DNA of 64,000 bases from a bacterium. Lineage in GTDB: Bacteria; Zhuqueibacterota; QNDG01; JAFGCO01. The notes under the pieces are model-generated. The model was given only the letters and a program-made list of their open reading frames with translations, was not told where the DNA came from and did no database searches. The DNA lies in NCBI GenBank assembly GCA_016932575.1, contig JAFGCO010000071.1, forward strand, positions 75,651 through 139,650, in the 5' to 3' direction. A program made the translations under genes and the position numbers. The first letter of the stretch is position 1. Each line of letters starts with the position of its first letter. Shown here in pieces: positions 46,129-56,198 of this stretch.

Positions 46129-47328
46129 TTATTTCATCCTTTTCTCTCTTCTTCGGATATTCGAATGGATAAAGATACGGTCGATTATGGGTGCAAATGC
46201 GTTTCCAAAGAGAATGGCTAACATCACACCTTCGGGAAAAGCCGGATTAATGACCCGGATCAGAACGATGAGAAAACCGATCAGCATTCCGTAGATTATT
46301 TTCCCCTGTTCCGTAAAGGCTGCAGACACGGGATCTGTCGCCATGAAAACAGTGCCGAATGCGAAGCCGCCGAGCACCAGATGCCAATGCGGTTCCAAAG
46401 CAAACATGGGATTCGTCGCACTGCCAATCCAGTTAAACATCAGAGAGGTGCCCACCATGCCGGTGAGAACACTGGCCATGATTTTCCAGGATCCGATTCC
46501 TGTTAATATTAACACTGCCGCTCCGATAAGACAGGCAAGCGTTGAGGTTTCTCCCATAGAACCGGGAATGAATCCGCAAAAAGCATTCTTCCATGAGACT
46601 GAAAGCTGCATGGCAGGATCGGCCAATTCAGCCAGTGGTGTGGCCCGGCTAATACCATCCACAGCAACCCAGACTTTGTCTCCCGAAATCTGAGCAGGAT
46701 AAGCAAAGAATAAAAATGCCCGCCCAACCAATGCCGGATTGAAAATGTTCATTCCGACACCGCCGAATACCTCTTTGCCCAGGACAATACCGAATGAAAT
46801 ACCGAGTGCCGCCTGCCAATAAGGAATATCCGGCGGCAGGATCAACGGAAAGAGCAGACTGGTGACTAAAAACCCTTCATTAATTTCATGTTTTCGTACA
46901 CAGGCAAAGATGACTTCCCAGGTTCCGCCAATAACAAGAGACAGGATATAAAGCGGAAGAAAGTAAAGTGCGCCGTGAATCAGATTGGCCCAGATATTCG
47001 TTGGATCAAAACCGATTCCTAAAAAGGAGAGGAATGAACGCTGCCAGCTTCCCGCGGGAATTTCAGATAATGTTGTAAGTATTTGATTGGCCTGCAGTCC
47101 GGTATTGAACATGGCCATGATCACTGCAGGAACCAGTGCGAAAAATACAGTGATCATCATACGTTTCAAATCCATGACATCCCGTACATGAGATCCCGAT
47201 AGTGTGACATCCCCCTTGGTATATAAAAAACCATCCAGTGCTTCCCATAAATAATAGAGAGATTCAAATCGACCGCCTTTTTCAAAATGCCTGGCCTGTT
47301 TATCCAATAAATTCCGAAATGCTTTCAT
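46129..47328 (-). CDS. nqrB: Na+-translocating NADH:quinone reductase subunit B
   Basis: A membrane subunit of the Na+ pump that carries covalent FMN and riboflavin and helps form the quinone site. From ATG 47328 the protein has 399 residues and about nine to ten membrane segments. [20 protein letters not shown] and [12 protein letters not shown] are family blocks. The FMN site is [12 protein letters not shown] with Thr230; Arg228 replaces the usual Gly of S-G-A-T. The start overlaps the nqrA stop (TAATG) behind AAAAGGAAGG. Confidence 0.96.
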   Translation of the reverse strand: MKAFRNLLDKQARHFEKGGRFESLYYLWEALDGFLYTKGDVTLSGSHVRDVMDLKRMMITVFFALVPAVIMAMFNTGLQANQILTTLSEIPAGSWQRSFLSFLGIGFDPTNIWANLIHGALYFLPLYILSLVIGGTWEVIFACVRKHEINEGFLVTSLLFPLILPPDIPYWQAALGISFGIVLGKEVFGGVGMNIFNPALVGRAFLFFAYPAQISGDKVWVAVDGISRATPLAELADPAMQLSVSWKNAFCGFIPGSMGETSTLACLIGAAVLILTGIGSWKIMASVLTGMVGTSLMFNWIGSATNPMFALEPHWHLVLGGFAFGTVFMATDPVSAAFTEQGKIIYGMLIGFLIVLIRVINPAFPEGVMLAILFGNAFAPIIDRIFIHSNIRRREKRMK

Positions 47329-48683
47329 TAACCTTCCTTTTCGATCAAATTCAGATTGCGCCGCAGATTCGCCATATGGTCGATTTTGGAGGGACAGATA
47401 AACGTGCAAAGTCCCAAATCTTCTTCCACCAATTCAAGACATCCCAGTTTTTCCGCCTCATCCAGATCATCCACAGCCAAAGCACGCAATAGATAGGTGG
47501 GCAGTATATCAAGAGGCATCACTTTTTCATATCCACCGGATGGTACTATGGTGCGTTTCCCTCCATGCATATAAGTCATAAAATTGAATTTCTTGTTCGG
47601 GGCAAGTGAGGAGAGGAGAATTCGTTTTGTCGAGAAAAGATTCCATCCCGGATTAAGCCATCCCAGAAATTCGCGGTTATGCTGCTCAGGTAAAACGGTC
47701 ACCTGCTGATGATAGCGTCCAAGAAAACCCGTTTGATTTTCTGCTTTATGACCGCTGAGTACAGATCCTGAAATCGGCCTGTGATTACCAGGCCGGATTT
47801 CATCTCGGGTAAGATCAGAAACAGAAGCTCCCACGCGGGTTCGAATCATTCGGGGATTTTTAATCATAGATCCGGCCAGAGAAATAATCCGTTCAGTTGA
47901 GATTTGACCTGTCGTGAATAATTTTCCTATCGCAATGACATCCTGTATTCCGATATGCCAATTGATTTTTCTCCGGTGCACCGGATCCAGAAAATGGATA
48001 TGGGTAGACGGGAGGCCTGCAGGATGAGGCCCTGAAAATATCACAGGTTCTACACGGCTTGAATCGATACACGGAATTTTGATATCGGGAGGCTGACAAA
48101 TGTATATTTTACCTTCGATTAATTTTTCAAGCACAATCACACCATAGGTAAAATCTTCTTTCTGTCCTTCTAAAATTTTATTGATATAAGGTGCCATAGG
48201 ATTGGTATCAATGGCAGTGATAAAGATTGCATGGGGGCGTGTCGCGGGATCAGCAATCTTGCCGAAGGGGCGGGATCGTAAAGATGTCCAGAGACCGGAT
48301 TCAATTAAAAGGCTTTGAATGATGTCGGTTTTCAGTAAATGTAATTTGTTTTGATTATATTGAGGAAACTCAGCCTTATTATTCCCATTCAGATCGATGA
48401 CGATCGATAAAAACATGCGTCGTTCTCCCCGGTGGATTGCTGAAACACGGCCGGATCCAGGTGAGGTCAATCGGATGGATGGATTCTTTTTATCTGTGAA
48501 TAAAACCTGTCCCAGTTTCACAGTGTCTCCAATATTCACATTAAAGAAGGGTTTTAAACCCGGATAATCGGTTCCAAGCAATGCGACCTGAGTAACATCG
48601 GACCCGTTAAAAACTGCCGGGACGGGTTCCCCTTTGATTGGAAGATTTAATCCTTTTTTAATATTAACAACTTTCATATCCAT
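47328..48683 (-). CDS. nqrA: Na+-translocating NADH:quinone reductase subunit A
   Basis: The cytoplasmic, membrane-attached subunit that takes part in quinone binding. The protein has 451 residues, the usual length. It begins with the family motif [13 protein letters not shown] and has [37 protein letters not shown] and [19 protein letters not shown]. It is the first nqr gene and lies 74 bases after the sensor kinase gene on the same strand. A poor promoter-like TTGTAT/TTATAT pair is visible in that gap. Confidence 0.96.
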   Translation of the reverse strand: MDMKVVNIKKGLNLPIKGEPVPAVFNGSDVTQVALLGTDYPGLKPFFNVNIGDTVKLGQVLFTDKKNPSIRLTSPGSGRVSAIHRGERRMFLSIVIDLNGNNKAEFPQYNQNKLHLLKTDIIQSLLIESGLWTSLRSRPFGKIADPATRPHAIFITAIDTNPMAPYINKILEGQKEDFTYGVIVLEKLIEGKIYICQPPDIKIPCIDSSRVEPVIFSGPHPAGLPSTHIHFLDPVHRRKINWHIGIQDVIAIGKLFTTGQISTERIISLAGSMIKNPRMIRTRVGASVSDLTRDEIRPGNHRPISGSVLSGHKAENQTGFLGRYHQQVTVLPEQHNREFLGWLNPGWNLFSTKRILLSSLAPNKKFNFMTYMHGGKRTIVPSGGYEKVMPLDILPTYLLRALAVDDLDEAEKLGCLELVEEDLGLCTFICPSKIDHMANLRRNLNLIEKEG

Positions 48684-48757
48684 TTTTATACAGGATCCTT
48701 TGATAATGTATTTTAAAAAAAAATATAAGGTATAAATCCAAGAGATACAACTGCTTT

Positions 48758-50128
48758 TTATCCTAAGAATTTAGGTGGCGCTTCCTCAGCTTTTGGCAGT
48801 GTAAAATAAAATGTTGTTCCCTTTTCGATCCGGTTTTCTGCCCAGATCCTGCCGCCGTGTGATTGGACGATTTGTTTTGCTATCGATAGTCCCAGCCCTG
48901 TTCCGGACTTTTCGAAGGATTTGGCATTCCCGGCTCGATAGAAATCCCGGAATATATCGGACAATTCGTCTGGAGAAATGCCTATTCCCGTATCCGTGAT
49001 GCTGACCAGAATATCGGTTTCAGAAATGGATTCCGTACGGATCATGATTTTTCCGCCCGAAGGTGTGTATCGGATTGCATTGTTGATTAAATTCATCAGA
49101 AGTTCTTCGATATCCATTGCATTTACTTTCACCCAATTATTCTGCCCGATATTTGCCTTTAGCGACAGATTTTTATTTATTGCCAAAATCTGATTTTGTT
49201 CTATTGATCGTTCTATAATATTTTTTAATAATATGGTTTGTGTCTTCAAATGCTTCCGTGCCCGTATGCTGGATAAATTCAGCAGATCCTTGACAAATTT
49301 ATTGAGTAATTCACACCGGTTTTCAGCACGGCTGATCATTTGCAGTGCATTGTCTGAGACAGGTCCGGTGTTGCCGTCCTGAACGACCTGAAGGCAGATC
49401 TGTATTGTGGACAGTGAGGATTGAATATCGTGAGACACTTTTTTGACATATTCAGATTTCATTTTATCCTGTATCGACAGACGTTCATTGGCCAGCAGCA
49501 GGGAGCGTTCACCTTTCCTGAGACGGTTCACAATGGATGTGGCTAAAAAAACCGTGATGTACAGAGTGGAAGCAATGATAATTAAAACACCAATGAAATA
49601 TTGGGGACTCAGCGGGGAAGAAGGGTATGGGAAAAATCCTTCCAGATGGTGATGCCTTAAAATACCTGTACATTCCATTACAGCAATGGCTGTCAGCAGA
49701 AAAACGGCCAAAGTCGCTTGAAAATAAGCGGCCCTGTTGCTCAAAAGCATGCTGGCGATAACCATGTGAAAGATGAAGTAAAAAATGAAGGGATTTTCAA
49801 GACCACCGGAAAAATGGATAAAATAGGCCAGCAGAAAAAGATCTGTTGAAATTTGAAGTTTTGCGATACGTGTGGCCATGGGAAACCAGTCGGGTTGACC
49901 GCGCCGGCGTATGAGTTTTTTATTGATAAAATTCAATCCGGAATTGTAGGCAAGCAAAATGGCGTTTCCGATGAACAGCGATAAAAGATCCAACTCAATT
50001 TTTAAAAGATAACGTGTGCCCAGGACAACAAAAAACACTCCGGCCGCGGCAAACCATCGAATAAAAATCAGCCATCGCAAGCGTTCATCCAGTTCACGTT
50101 CAAGAGCAATACGTCTGATGCTGCCCAT
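48758..50128 (-). CDS. Sensor histidine kinase with RegB-like quinone motif
   Basis: A 456-residue membrane kinase with about six N-terminal membrane segments (about 18-215). The loop-membrane junction holds GGLENPF (108-114), which matches the GGxxNPF motif that binds quinone in RegB/PrrB redox sensors. RWFAAAGV at the start also resembles that family. The kinase core has the phosphoacceptor SHDIQSSLSTIQ, N-box LLMNLINNAIRYTP, DTGIGISPDEL and GTGLGLSIAKQ. It is upstream of nqrA on the same strand; no response regulator is adjacent. Redox control of the nqr genes is inference. Confidence 0.85.
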   Translation of the reverse strand: MGSIRRIALERELDERLRWLIFIRWFAAAGVFFVVLGTRYLLKIELDLLSLFIGNAILLAYNSGLNFINKKLIRRRGQPDWFPMATRIAKLQISTDLFLLAYFIHFSGGLENPFIFYFIFHMVIASMLLSNRAAYFQATLAVFLLTAIAVMECTGILRHHHLEGFFPYPSSPLSPQYFIGVLIIIASTLYITVFLATSIVNRLRKGERSLLLANERLSIQDKMKSEYVKKVSHDIQSSLSTIQICLQVVQDGNTGPVSDNALQMISRAENRCELLNKFVKDLLNLSSIRARKHLKTQTILLKNIIERSIEQNQILAINKNLSLKANIGQNNWVKVNAMDIEELLMNLINNAIRYTPSGGKIMIRTESISETDILVSITDTGIGISPDELSDIFRDFYRAGNAKSFEKSGTGLGLSIAKQIVQSHGGRIWAENRIEKGTTFYFTLPKAEEAPPKFLG

Positions 50129-50530
50129 GGTCAGAAGCTTCCTGTTTTGTTCATGCAGGCCAATGAATCATTCTTCCTGGTGATATTGCGTTTCATATGT
50201 CATACGAAAAATGCCGGTTCCGTCAATAAATCGAACAGGCAATTTAAAAAAAAACAGTTTAAATTCCAAATCGGATCACAGATAAAACTTCATGTGCACT
50301 GATAAATGAAATTGGGATTGTATCAAAAGCCTTGTTTTAATTTGTCAGATCAAGCATTTCCCTCGTATTAAGCAAAGGTACAGTCGAATTCTTGCCGTTA
50401 TTATTAACGTTATTCTTTTTCGACATCTCTGATCCTGCTCTATACGGCGGGATCAAAATAATCCTGCTGAAGAATTCAGGATGAGTGGCAATTGACTTTT
50501 AAGATCCGCCCGCTTTTTATACAAGCGCAT
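50129..50530. other. Intergenic region, 402 bp
   Basis: No gene is visible. Two hairpins lie at the 3' side of the oxidoreductase gene: ATCCTG/CAGGAT (50461-50482) and GATCC-GC/GC-GGATC with one wobble pair (50431-50454). Either could end that minus-strand transcript, although no long T run follows. The rest is AT-rich sequence upstream of the kinase gene with no clear promoter. Confidence 0.35.
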
Positions 50531-53500
50531 TTAAGCTGCCTTCCCTTTAAGATACATAATCATCGGATCAGTGATAAGCGGCACGACATCCCTGATCATA
50601 TGTGGCATTAGGTTATCCATGACTTTCGGCATCAGATCCGGCATCTGTTCTTCCATATAGCCGGGCATGGGGATGCGTTTTTTCACCCGATCCAGCAAGA
50701 CCGGCATCACTTTGGGCATCATGAGCGGGAGCAGTTTTGGAAACAGTACGGGAAACACGGGTTTCATCAGCCACAACACGCCAGGAATTTTACCCATTAT
50801 GCGCATCATACGGCCCATACCAAGCGGCATGGCGTCGATCAGTTCTTTCCACATAGATCCCATTAGGTCCGCGAAACCTGCTGGGGTCATCAAACGGATC
50901 ATTGCTTCAAATACGGCCCACTGGCGTCTGACTTCAGGATGAGGATCGGGCAATTTATATCCAAGTGCTTCAGCTGCAAAACGGGCCAGATCCACAACTT
51001 CCAGGGGTATATCTTTCTTGTCCGCAGAAACCCTAAGCTGAAATTCACAACAGGGACAGAGGGCAAGCACTTTTTCTGCGTTGATATCCACAGCTTCATC
51101 AAGACGCTCCTTCCCGATATCAGCTGCGACATGGGGTTCTTTGATTAATGTAAGTACGGATCCGCAGCAATGCCCGTTTTCACGGTTATGTTCCATTTCT
51201 TCAAAATCGACATTTGGAATGGCATTTATCATATCCCGGGGTTCATCATACACACCGGAGACACGGCCGATATGGCAGGAGTCGTGCCATGTGACTTTTT
51301 GTTTTCTCATTTTCCCTTCGGGAAATCTAAATTTTCCGGATTTAATTTTTTCCGATAGAATTTCACTATAATGTCTGGCTTTGATATCATATTCCAGCCC
51401 CAGTTTTTCCATCCACTGCGGATAATAATGGCGCCACATCATATCACAGGCCGGACAGGATGAGATGACAGTATCAGCGCCGGTTTCTTTCACAGCGGCA
51501 ATATTTTTCAGCATCGTTGATTTGAATAAGTCCCATTTGCCTGCCACAAGCATGGGTGTGGCGCAGCAATTTTCTTTCTCACCCAGATAAGTAAAGTCGA
51601 CTCCGGCTTCATCAAGCAGACGGACACTAGCGATTGCGATATCATGTTCCACATAACTGGCCGTGCATCCGGCGAAGTATACATTGGGGGCCTTTATTCC
51701 GACACCATGTTTTTTCTTTAGATCCTCTGGGAACCATTTTGAACGGTCTTTACGGTAACCGGCCCAGATATCACCTTCGGCAGCAAGTGCGGCAGACATC
51801 ATTTCAAAGGGCGGGAAGGTCATTTTTTTCTTCTCATGAATTAAGAGCCCCCTGAGTTTCATCCATGAAGATTCGATAGGCAGAGCCGCCGAACATCGGT
51901 TATTGCACAGCTCACAGGTGGTGCATGCGATAAATGTATCCACAACATTCTGGTCCCAATTCACACGGCCCTCCATATATTCCCGAAGCCAGAACCATTT
52001 GCCGCGGGGACTCTGACTTTCCCAGCCACGGCCATAAAACTGATCACATCCATCTACGCAGTATCCGCATTGAGAGCAGGCATAGGCATACCAGGCCACA
52101 TCGGCTGGTATTTCTCTTACCGGTTCTTTTGCACGTTCGCCCACATCTGTAATGACAAAATTACCGAAGGGTCGTATGATCGGTTCAAATATACCGGCAA
52201 CGTGCATCACCAGGCCCAGAATGCCGTTATTAAAGACTTTGCCCGGATTCAGTAATTTTTTTGGATCTACTATTTTTCTGAAAGCTTTCATCCGTATCAG
52301 CCGGTCCTTCCCGAGAATTTCTTTGGCTCTGGCTGCGAAATACATCCCTGTGGAATAAGGCCGGCCGCCGTGTTTTTTTGCAATCTTCATGATGGTCATC
52401 ACAAGACCGAATACAAAATTATAGGCCAATTTTCGTTGATCACTGGGGATAAATCCAAGAATGACCACCTCGGGATTTCCGTCCGGCCCTTTTTTTATGA
52501 TCACTCCCTCTTTGACGACAGGATGGTCTACCTTACGTTCGATTTCTTCCATGAAGCAGCCCAGTTTATTTAAAGGCACGATGACTTCCGAAGGAACCAG
52601 GGAAGGGCCAAGCCGTTTGACCACCATGAGTTTAAAACGGTGTTCCCATTCGTGGTGCGCGATCCGGTTGTTCAGAATTTCCGCCTGGCAGGGTTTGATT
52701 AATTCATTCAGCTTGTCCCTTACTTGATGGCTGTCTTTTTTTCTGAATGTGAGCGTAATAATATATGAAGCCGGCAGTATCACACGTTCTTCCACCGGAT
52801 GATCCAGATGGGTCATTAATGGGGCCCGGTTTTTCATTTCGGCCATCCGTGGATTGATGAACATAAACGACCAGATCGGCAAATCATTCGTTACCATCGA
52901 TTCCATTAGATGCTGAACGTCATAAGCATCAGGACAAGCGAGAGACACCACATCCATTGCTTCATCCGGCATGATTTTTAATGTTACACGGCTGATAAAA
53001 CCGGTGGTGCCCTCTGCCTCCGAGATCAATTTTAAATCCTCTCCTGAAAATTCCCGGATTTCACCGGTAGGCAAAACAATGCGAGCCGAGAGGACGTTTT
53101 CATTGAAATACCCGAATTCGTAGCTGCCGAGGCCGGCACCTCCCTGAGCCAGCCAGCCGCCGACTGATGAGGAAGGATAACTGGTGGGATAGAGACGCAG
53201 GGTTAAATTCTCTTTTTTAAGTTTCTGGTCCAGTTGTTCCCATGTAATCCCCGGCTGTGTGGTTACGGTCATCTCATTTTTATCAATTTTTATAACCTCT
53301 CTCATTCGATAGAAATCTATTATGATTCCTTTTTTCAGAGGAATAATACCACCGTAGCCCGAAGAGGCTTTTCCCCTTGGGGTAACGGGAATATTTTCCT
53401 GGTACGCCCATCGCATCAGGGCGGCCAGCTCCTCTTCATTTTTTGGTTGAATCACTGCATCGGGCAGGGATTTTCCGATGAGCGGTTTGACCAGACTGGG

Positions 53501-53611
53501 CATGGATGCGATATCGTGACTGTACATAATGCATTCAGTTTTATCAAATCGCACCCGGTTTCCAAACTGATCCTCCAGGTGTTGCTTTTGGTCGAGATTC
53601 ATATGGCGCAT
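50531..53611 (-). CDS. FAD-linked oxidase fused to Fe-S/CCG-domain reductase, Met-Pro-rich tail
   Basis: A 1026-residue oxidoreductase. The N-terminal half (about 25-480) is a GlcD/D-lactate dehydrogenase-type FAD protein (TPRGKASSGYGGIIPL, PSSSVGGWLAQGGAGLGSYE). Two [4Fe-4S] motifs follow: Cys512/515/518/522 and Cys563/566/569/573. Two CCG domains come next (FAGCTASYVEHD, HDSCHIGR...GHCCGS), as in heterodisulfide reductase and glycolate oxidase GlcF. The last 95 residues are an unusual Met/Pro-rich tail with repeats such as LMMPKVMPVLL and PDLMPKVMDNLMP. The start is ATG 53611 behind GGAGG. It follows the MarR gene by 22 bases. Substrate is probably a 2-hydroxy acid, but this is not shown. 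Confidence 0.9.
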   Translation of the reverse strand: MRHMNLDQKQHLEDQFGNRVRFDKTECIMYSHDIASMPSLVKPLIGKSLPDAVIQPKNEEELAALMRWAYQENIPVTPRGKASSGYGGIIPLKKGIIIDFYRMREVIKIDKNEMTVTTQPGITWEQLDQKLKKENLTLRLYPTSYPSSSVGGWLAQGGAGLGSYEFGYFNENVLSARIVLPTGEIREFSGEDLKLISEAEGTTGFISRVTLKIMPDEAMDVVSLACPDAYDVQHLMESMVTNDLPIWSFMFINPRMAEMKNRAPLMTHLDHPVEERVILPASYIITLTFRKKDSHQVRDKLNELIKPCQAEILNNRIAHHEWEHRFKLMVVKRLGPSLVPSEVIVPLNKLGCFMEEIERKVDHPVVKEGVIIKKGPDGNPEVVILGFIPSDQRKLAYNFVFGLVMTIMKIAKKHGGRPYSTGMYFAARAKEILGKDRLIRMKAFRKIVDPKKLLNPGKVFNNGILGLVMHVAGIFEPIIRPFGNFVITDVGERAKEPVREIPADVAWYAYACSQCGYCVDGCDQFYGRGWESQSPRGKWFWLREYMEGRVNWDQNVVDTFIACTTCELCNNRCSAALPIESSWMKLRGLLIHEKKKMTFPPFEMMSAALAAEGDIWAGYRKDRSKWFPEDLKKKHGVGIKAPNVYFAGCTASYVEHDIAIASVRLLDEAGVDFTYLGEKENCCATPMLVAGKWDLFKSTMLKNIAAVKETGADTVISSCPACDMMWRHYYPQWMEKLGLEYDIKARHYSEILSEKIKSGKFRFPEGKMRKQKVTWHDSCHIGRVSGVYDEPRDMINAIPNVDFEEMEHNRENGHCCGSVLTLIKEPHVAADIGKERLDEAVDINAEKVLALCPCCEFQLRVSADKKDIPLEVVDLARFAAEALGYKLPDPHPEVRRQWAVFEAMIRLMTPAGFADLMGSMWKELIDAMPLGMGRMMRIMGKIPGVLWLMKPVFPVLFPKLLPLMMPKVMPVLLDRVKKRIPMPGYMEEQMPDLMPKVMDNLMPHMIRDVVPLITDPMIMYLKGKAA

Positions 53612-53633
53612 GACGGCCTCCAATAATATTTTT

Positions 53634-54050
53634 TTACAGGGCCTTTTCGAGAAATATCAGAGCATTTTTTATTTCGTCGATTCGGCATTTATCCAGGCCC
53701 GAACAGATTCGGGACTCGCATTCCTGCATCCTTGTAAATATTTGATGTCTCATTGATTCACCCTCCGGAGTCAGCGCAATAGAAACACTCCGCCGGTCCT
53801 CGGGTTTAAAAGCAGTATGAACAAAGGTTTTGGTGTTCAGTTTACTGAGCACCCGGCTGCTGCGGGAAGGGGACAATCCCATTCTTTCCGCAAAAATGTG
53901 CCCTTCAATTTTTTCATCGTCATTCAGGACAATTAATCCGTTGAATTCTGCCTGCGAAATGCCAAGGTCTTGCTGAATCACTTCTTCTCTGGCCTGGCAT
54001 TTTCTTTTCAAGGAAAGAATGAGTTCGAATAACTGTCTGTTATCCTTCAT
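53634..54050 (-). CDS. MarR-family transcriptional regulator
   Basis: A 138-residue winged-helix regulator. The DNA-recognition part is HIFAERMGLSPSRSSRVLSKL, shortened here as AERMGLSPSRSSRVLSKL, and the wing is KPEDRRSVSIALTPEGE. The start at 54050 has GGAGG upstream; a longer frame start would lie within the operator region. It heads an operon with the FAD/Fe-S oxidoreductase and probably represses it through the inverted repeats just upstream. Confidence 0.9.
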   Translation of the reverse strand: MKDNRQLFELILSLKRKCQAREEVIQQDLGISQAEFNGLIVLNDDEKIEGHIFAERMGLSPSRSSRVLSKLNTKTFVHTAFKPEDRRSVSIALTPEGESMRHQIFTRMQECESRICSGLDKCRIDEIKNALIFLEKAL

Positions 54051-54070
54051 AATACCTCCAAAAATGCAGA

Positions 54071-54112
54071 TAGCAAAAGATGCTAATAACAATTATTGCT
54101 AATAGCAATAAT
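54071..54112 (-). promoter_or_regulatory. Two inverted repeats, candidate MarR operators
   Basis: A perfect repeat ATTATTGCT-aat-AGCAATAAT spans 54092-54112. A second, shorter dyad TAGCA-aaaga-TGCTA spans 54071-54085. Both share the TTGCTA/TAGCA core and start 20 bases upstream of the MarR ATG, the usual arrangement for autoregulation. Confidence 0.75.
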
Positions 54113-54346
54113 ATAAAAAATTAAGGGGATTGTCAAGGAAAAAGTGAAATGTGACATAAATTTTTCCTCGACAAATTTCAGAAATATTTCGAGTTTCAGA
54201 GGAATAAACCTCTCCGTCAATCAATTCGCGCATCAATCTTGACATAAGGAAAGAAGTGATACTGTACTGTAAAACCTTATTGCATTTTTTGTATTTAGCA
54301 GTTACATTGAAACATCTTAAAGTTAATTTATAACAATTGATCCGAC

Positions 54347-56026
54347 ATGACAAGATGCATAATCATTCCATCTGTTCTTGTTTTTCTGGCATGCGCTAAA
54401 GAAGGATTCCCGCCAGGCGGACCGGAGGATAAAGCACCGCCGAGGGTTATTCGGACTGTTCCCGAGAGAGGTGCGACTCAGGTTGATCAAAAAACAGATG
54501 TTCAAATCTGGTTCAGTGAAAACGTCAAGTCGGGTGCCGCCAGAGACGCCGTGTTTATCACACCCAATCCCGGAGGTAAGGTTAGAATCAAGTGGAGCAG
54601 CAAGCGATTGAAAATTCATTTTCCAGACACGCTTCAGTCAGACCGGACTTATGTTATTACTGTGGGTACAAGCATTCGGGATTATCGTAACAATGCAATG
54701 GAAGAGTCATTTGTCCTGGCCTTTTCAACCGGAGACAGCCTTGATCAGGGTAAGATAACCGGTCGTGTGTTTGTTGATGAAAACGCTTCCGGTATTGGAA
54801 TATGGGCCTATCCGATAAAGAGGCCGTATGATCCGGATCCGCGTGTTCAGGAACCGGATTATATTGTGCAATGCAACGAGAAAGGCGGTTTTACATTTTA
54901 TCATATGGCAGTGCAAACCTATCGATTGTTTGCAGTACAGGATCGTCTGGCGGATCGTCTTTATCGTCCCGTTGAAGATGGCATTGGATTGACATATCAG
55001 GATATCGATCTTATGAAGATACCTGGGCATCACGGCGGTCCTGTTTTTTTTCGTATGACACGGGAAGATACCCTGGCGCCCCGGCTGGTACGGGCAACAG
55101 CACTTCATTCGAATCTCGTATCCATCCAATTCAATGAACCGGTTGTATCGGCAGATTCAGTTCGGTTTAAAATCCGGTCAGATACTTCCGAAGCCGGCCG
55201 GCCTCTCAATATTCAGGAATTTTTTCAGGATTCTGAGCTAAAACAGTGGATTCATTTGATTACTGAGTCACAACCTGATAAAAAGCAGTTCTGGATTCAC
55301 GTTGAAGGAATCAGGGATGAAACCGGACATGCAATAGATACGGCTTATTCCTCGGTTGAATTTGTTAGTACAGGTCAGCCCGATACAATTGCGCCGGATC
55401 TGGTCAGTACGAGCCCGGGAAACCGGGCGAGAAATATTTCCGTGAATCCTGAAATTGAAATCACATTTTCAGAAGCCATGGATTCTACATCCTGGACTGA
55501 TTATATTACTTTAACAGACACAGCAGGGGTGAGAATTCCGATCGATTTGAAATCGGGTGCCCACGCTAAATGGATATTGACACCCCGACATATAATGAAG
55601 AGTGTAACTATATATCGGCTGAATGTTGACAGCGTCATGGCTGATTTATCCGGAAATACAATCAAAGATACGAGTATCCAGTTTGTGACGTTGAACGTAG
55701 ACACACTTTCCGAGATTTCCGGTATGATTATGGATCCGGATTCTGCAGAGAAGGGCGATATTTATTTTTATCTGCAGGAAACAGAAACGTCGTTAAAATC
55801 GTATCAAATATCAATCAAGCAGCCGGGATTCTATCAATTTGAGGATATTTTCCCCGGTTTATATACCTTGTGGGCATTTAGGGATCGTGATAATAATGGT
55901 CGGTATTCACACGGTCAGTCTTATCCTTATGAACCGGCAGAACGCTTTTTTGTATTTCCTGATACAATTAAAGCCAGATCCCGCTGGACAAATACAGGCA
56001 ATGATTTTTCATTGCCGAAAAACTAA
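54347..56026 (+). CDS. Ig-like (Big_5) domain lipoprotein
   Basis: A 559-residue probable outer-membrane lipoprotein. A short signal ends in lipobox LVFLAC (Cys16). GFPPGGPEDKAPPRV follows, the signature of a family common in Bacteroidota and relatives. Two SbsA-like Big_5 domains are visible: about 30-125 (VPERGATQVDQKTDVQIWFSE) and about 340-450 (SPGNRARNISVNPEIEITFSE), with shorter Ig-like parts between. A final region has FPGLYTLWAFRDRDNNGRYS. It has no T9SS domain. It is monocistronic and divergent from the MarR operon. Function unknown. Confidence 0.85.
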   Translation: MTRCIIIPSVLVFLACAKEGFPPGGPEDKAPPRVIRTVPERGATQVDQKTDVQIWFSENVKSGAARDAVFITPNPGGKVRIKWSSKRLKIHFPDTLQSDRTYVITVGTSIRDYRNNAMEESFVLAFSTGDSLDQGKITGRVFVDENASGIGIWAYPIKRPYDPDPRVQEPDYIVQCNEKGGFTFYHMAVQTYRLFAVQDRLADRLYRPVEDGIGLTYQDIDLMKIPGHHGGPVFFRMTREDTLAPRLVRATALHSNLVSIQFNEPVVSADSVRFKIRSDTSEAGRPLNIQEFFQDSELKQWIHLITESQPDKKQFWIHVEGIRDETGHAIDTAYSSVEFVSTGQPDTIAPDLVSTSPGNRARNISVNPEIEITFSEAMDSTSWTDYITLTDTAGVRIPIDLKSGAHAKWILTPRHIMKSVTIYRLNVDSVMADLSGNTIKDTSIQFVTLNVDTLSEISGMIMDPDSAEKGDIYFYLQETETSLKSYQISIKQPGFYQFEDIFPGLYTLWAFRDRDNNGRYSHGQSYPYEPAERFFVFPDTIKARSRWTNTGNDFSLPKN

Positions 56027-56198
56027 GGATTTATTATCACCGCTTTCGTTTCTTGAGAAAATGACTGGTAGAATTATAAGAGACGATATGAGAGTTTATT
56101 CCGTATTAATAAATTGTTGCCTGTCAGGATTCATGATTTTTGAACAGACGGGTGAAAGAATAACATTTTAATTCATTAAGACATTAAATACGACGATC

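Noticed and set aside
54099-54353. 84-codon open frame on the minus strand between the MarR gene and the Ig-like lipoprotein
   Set aside because: It covers the operator repeats and has no ribosome site or domain-like sequence.
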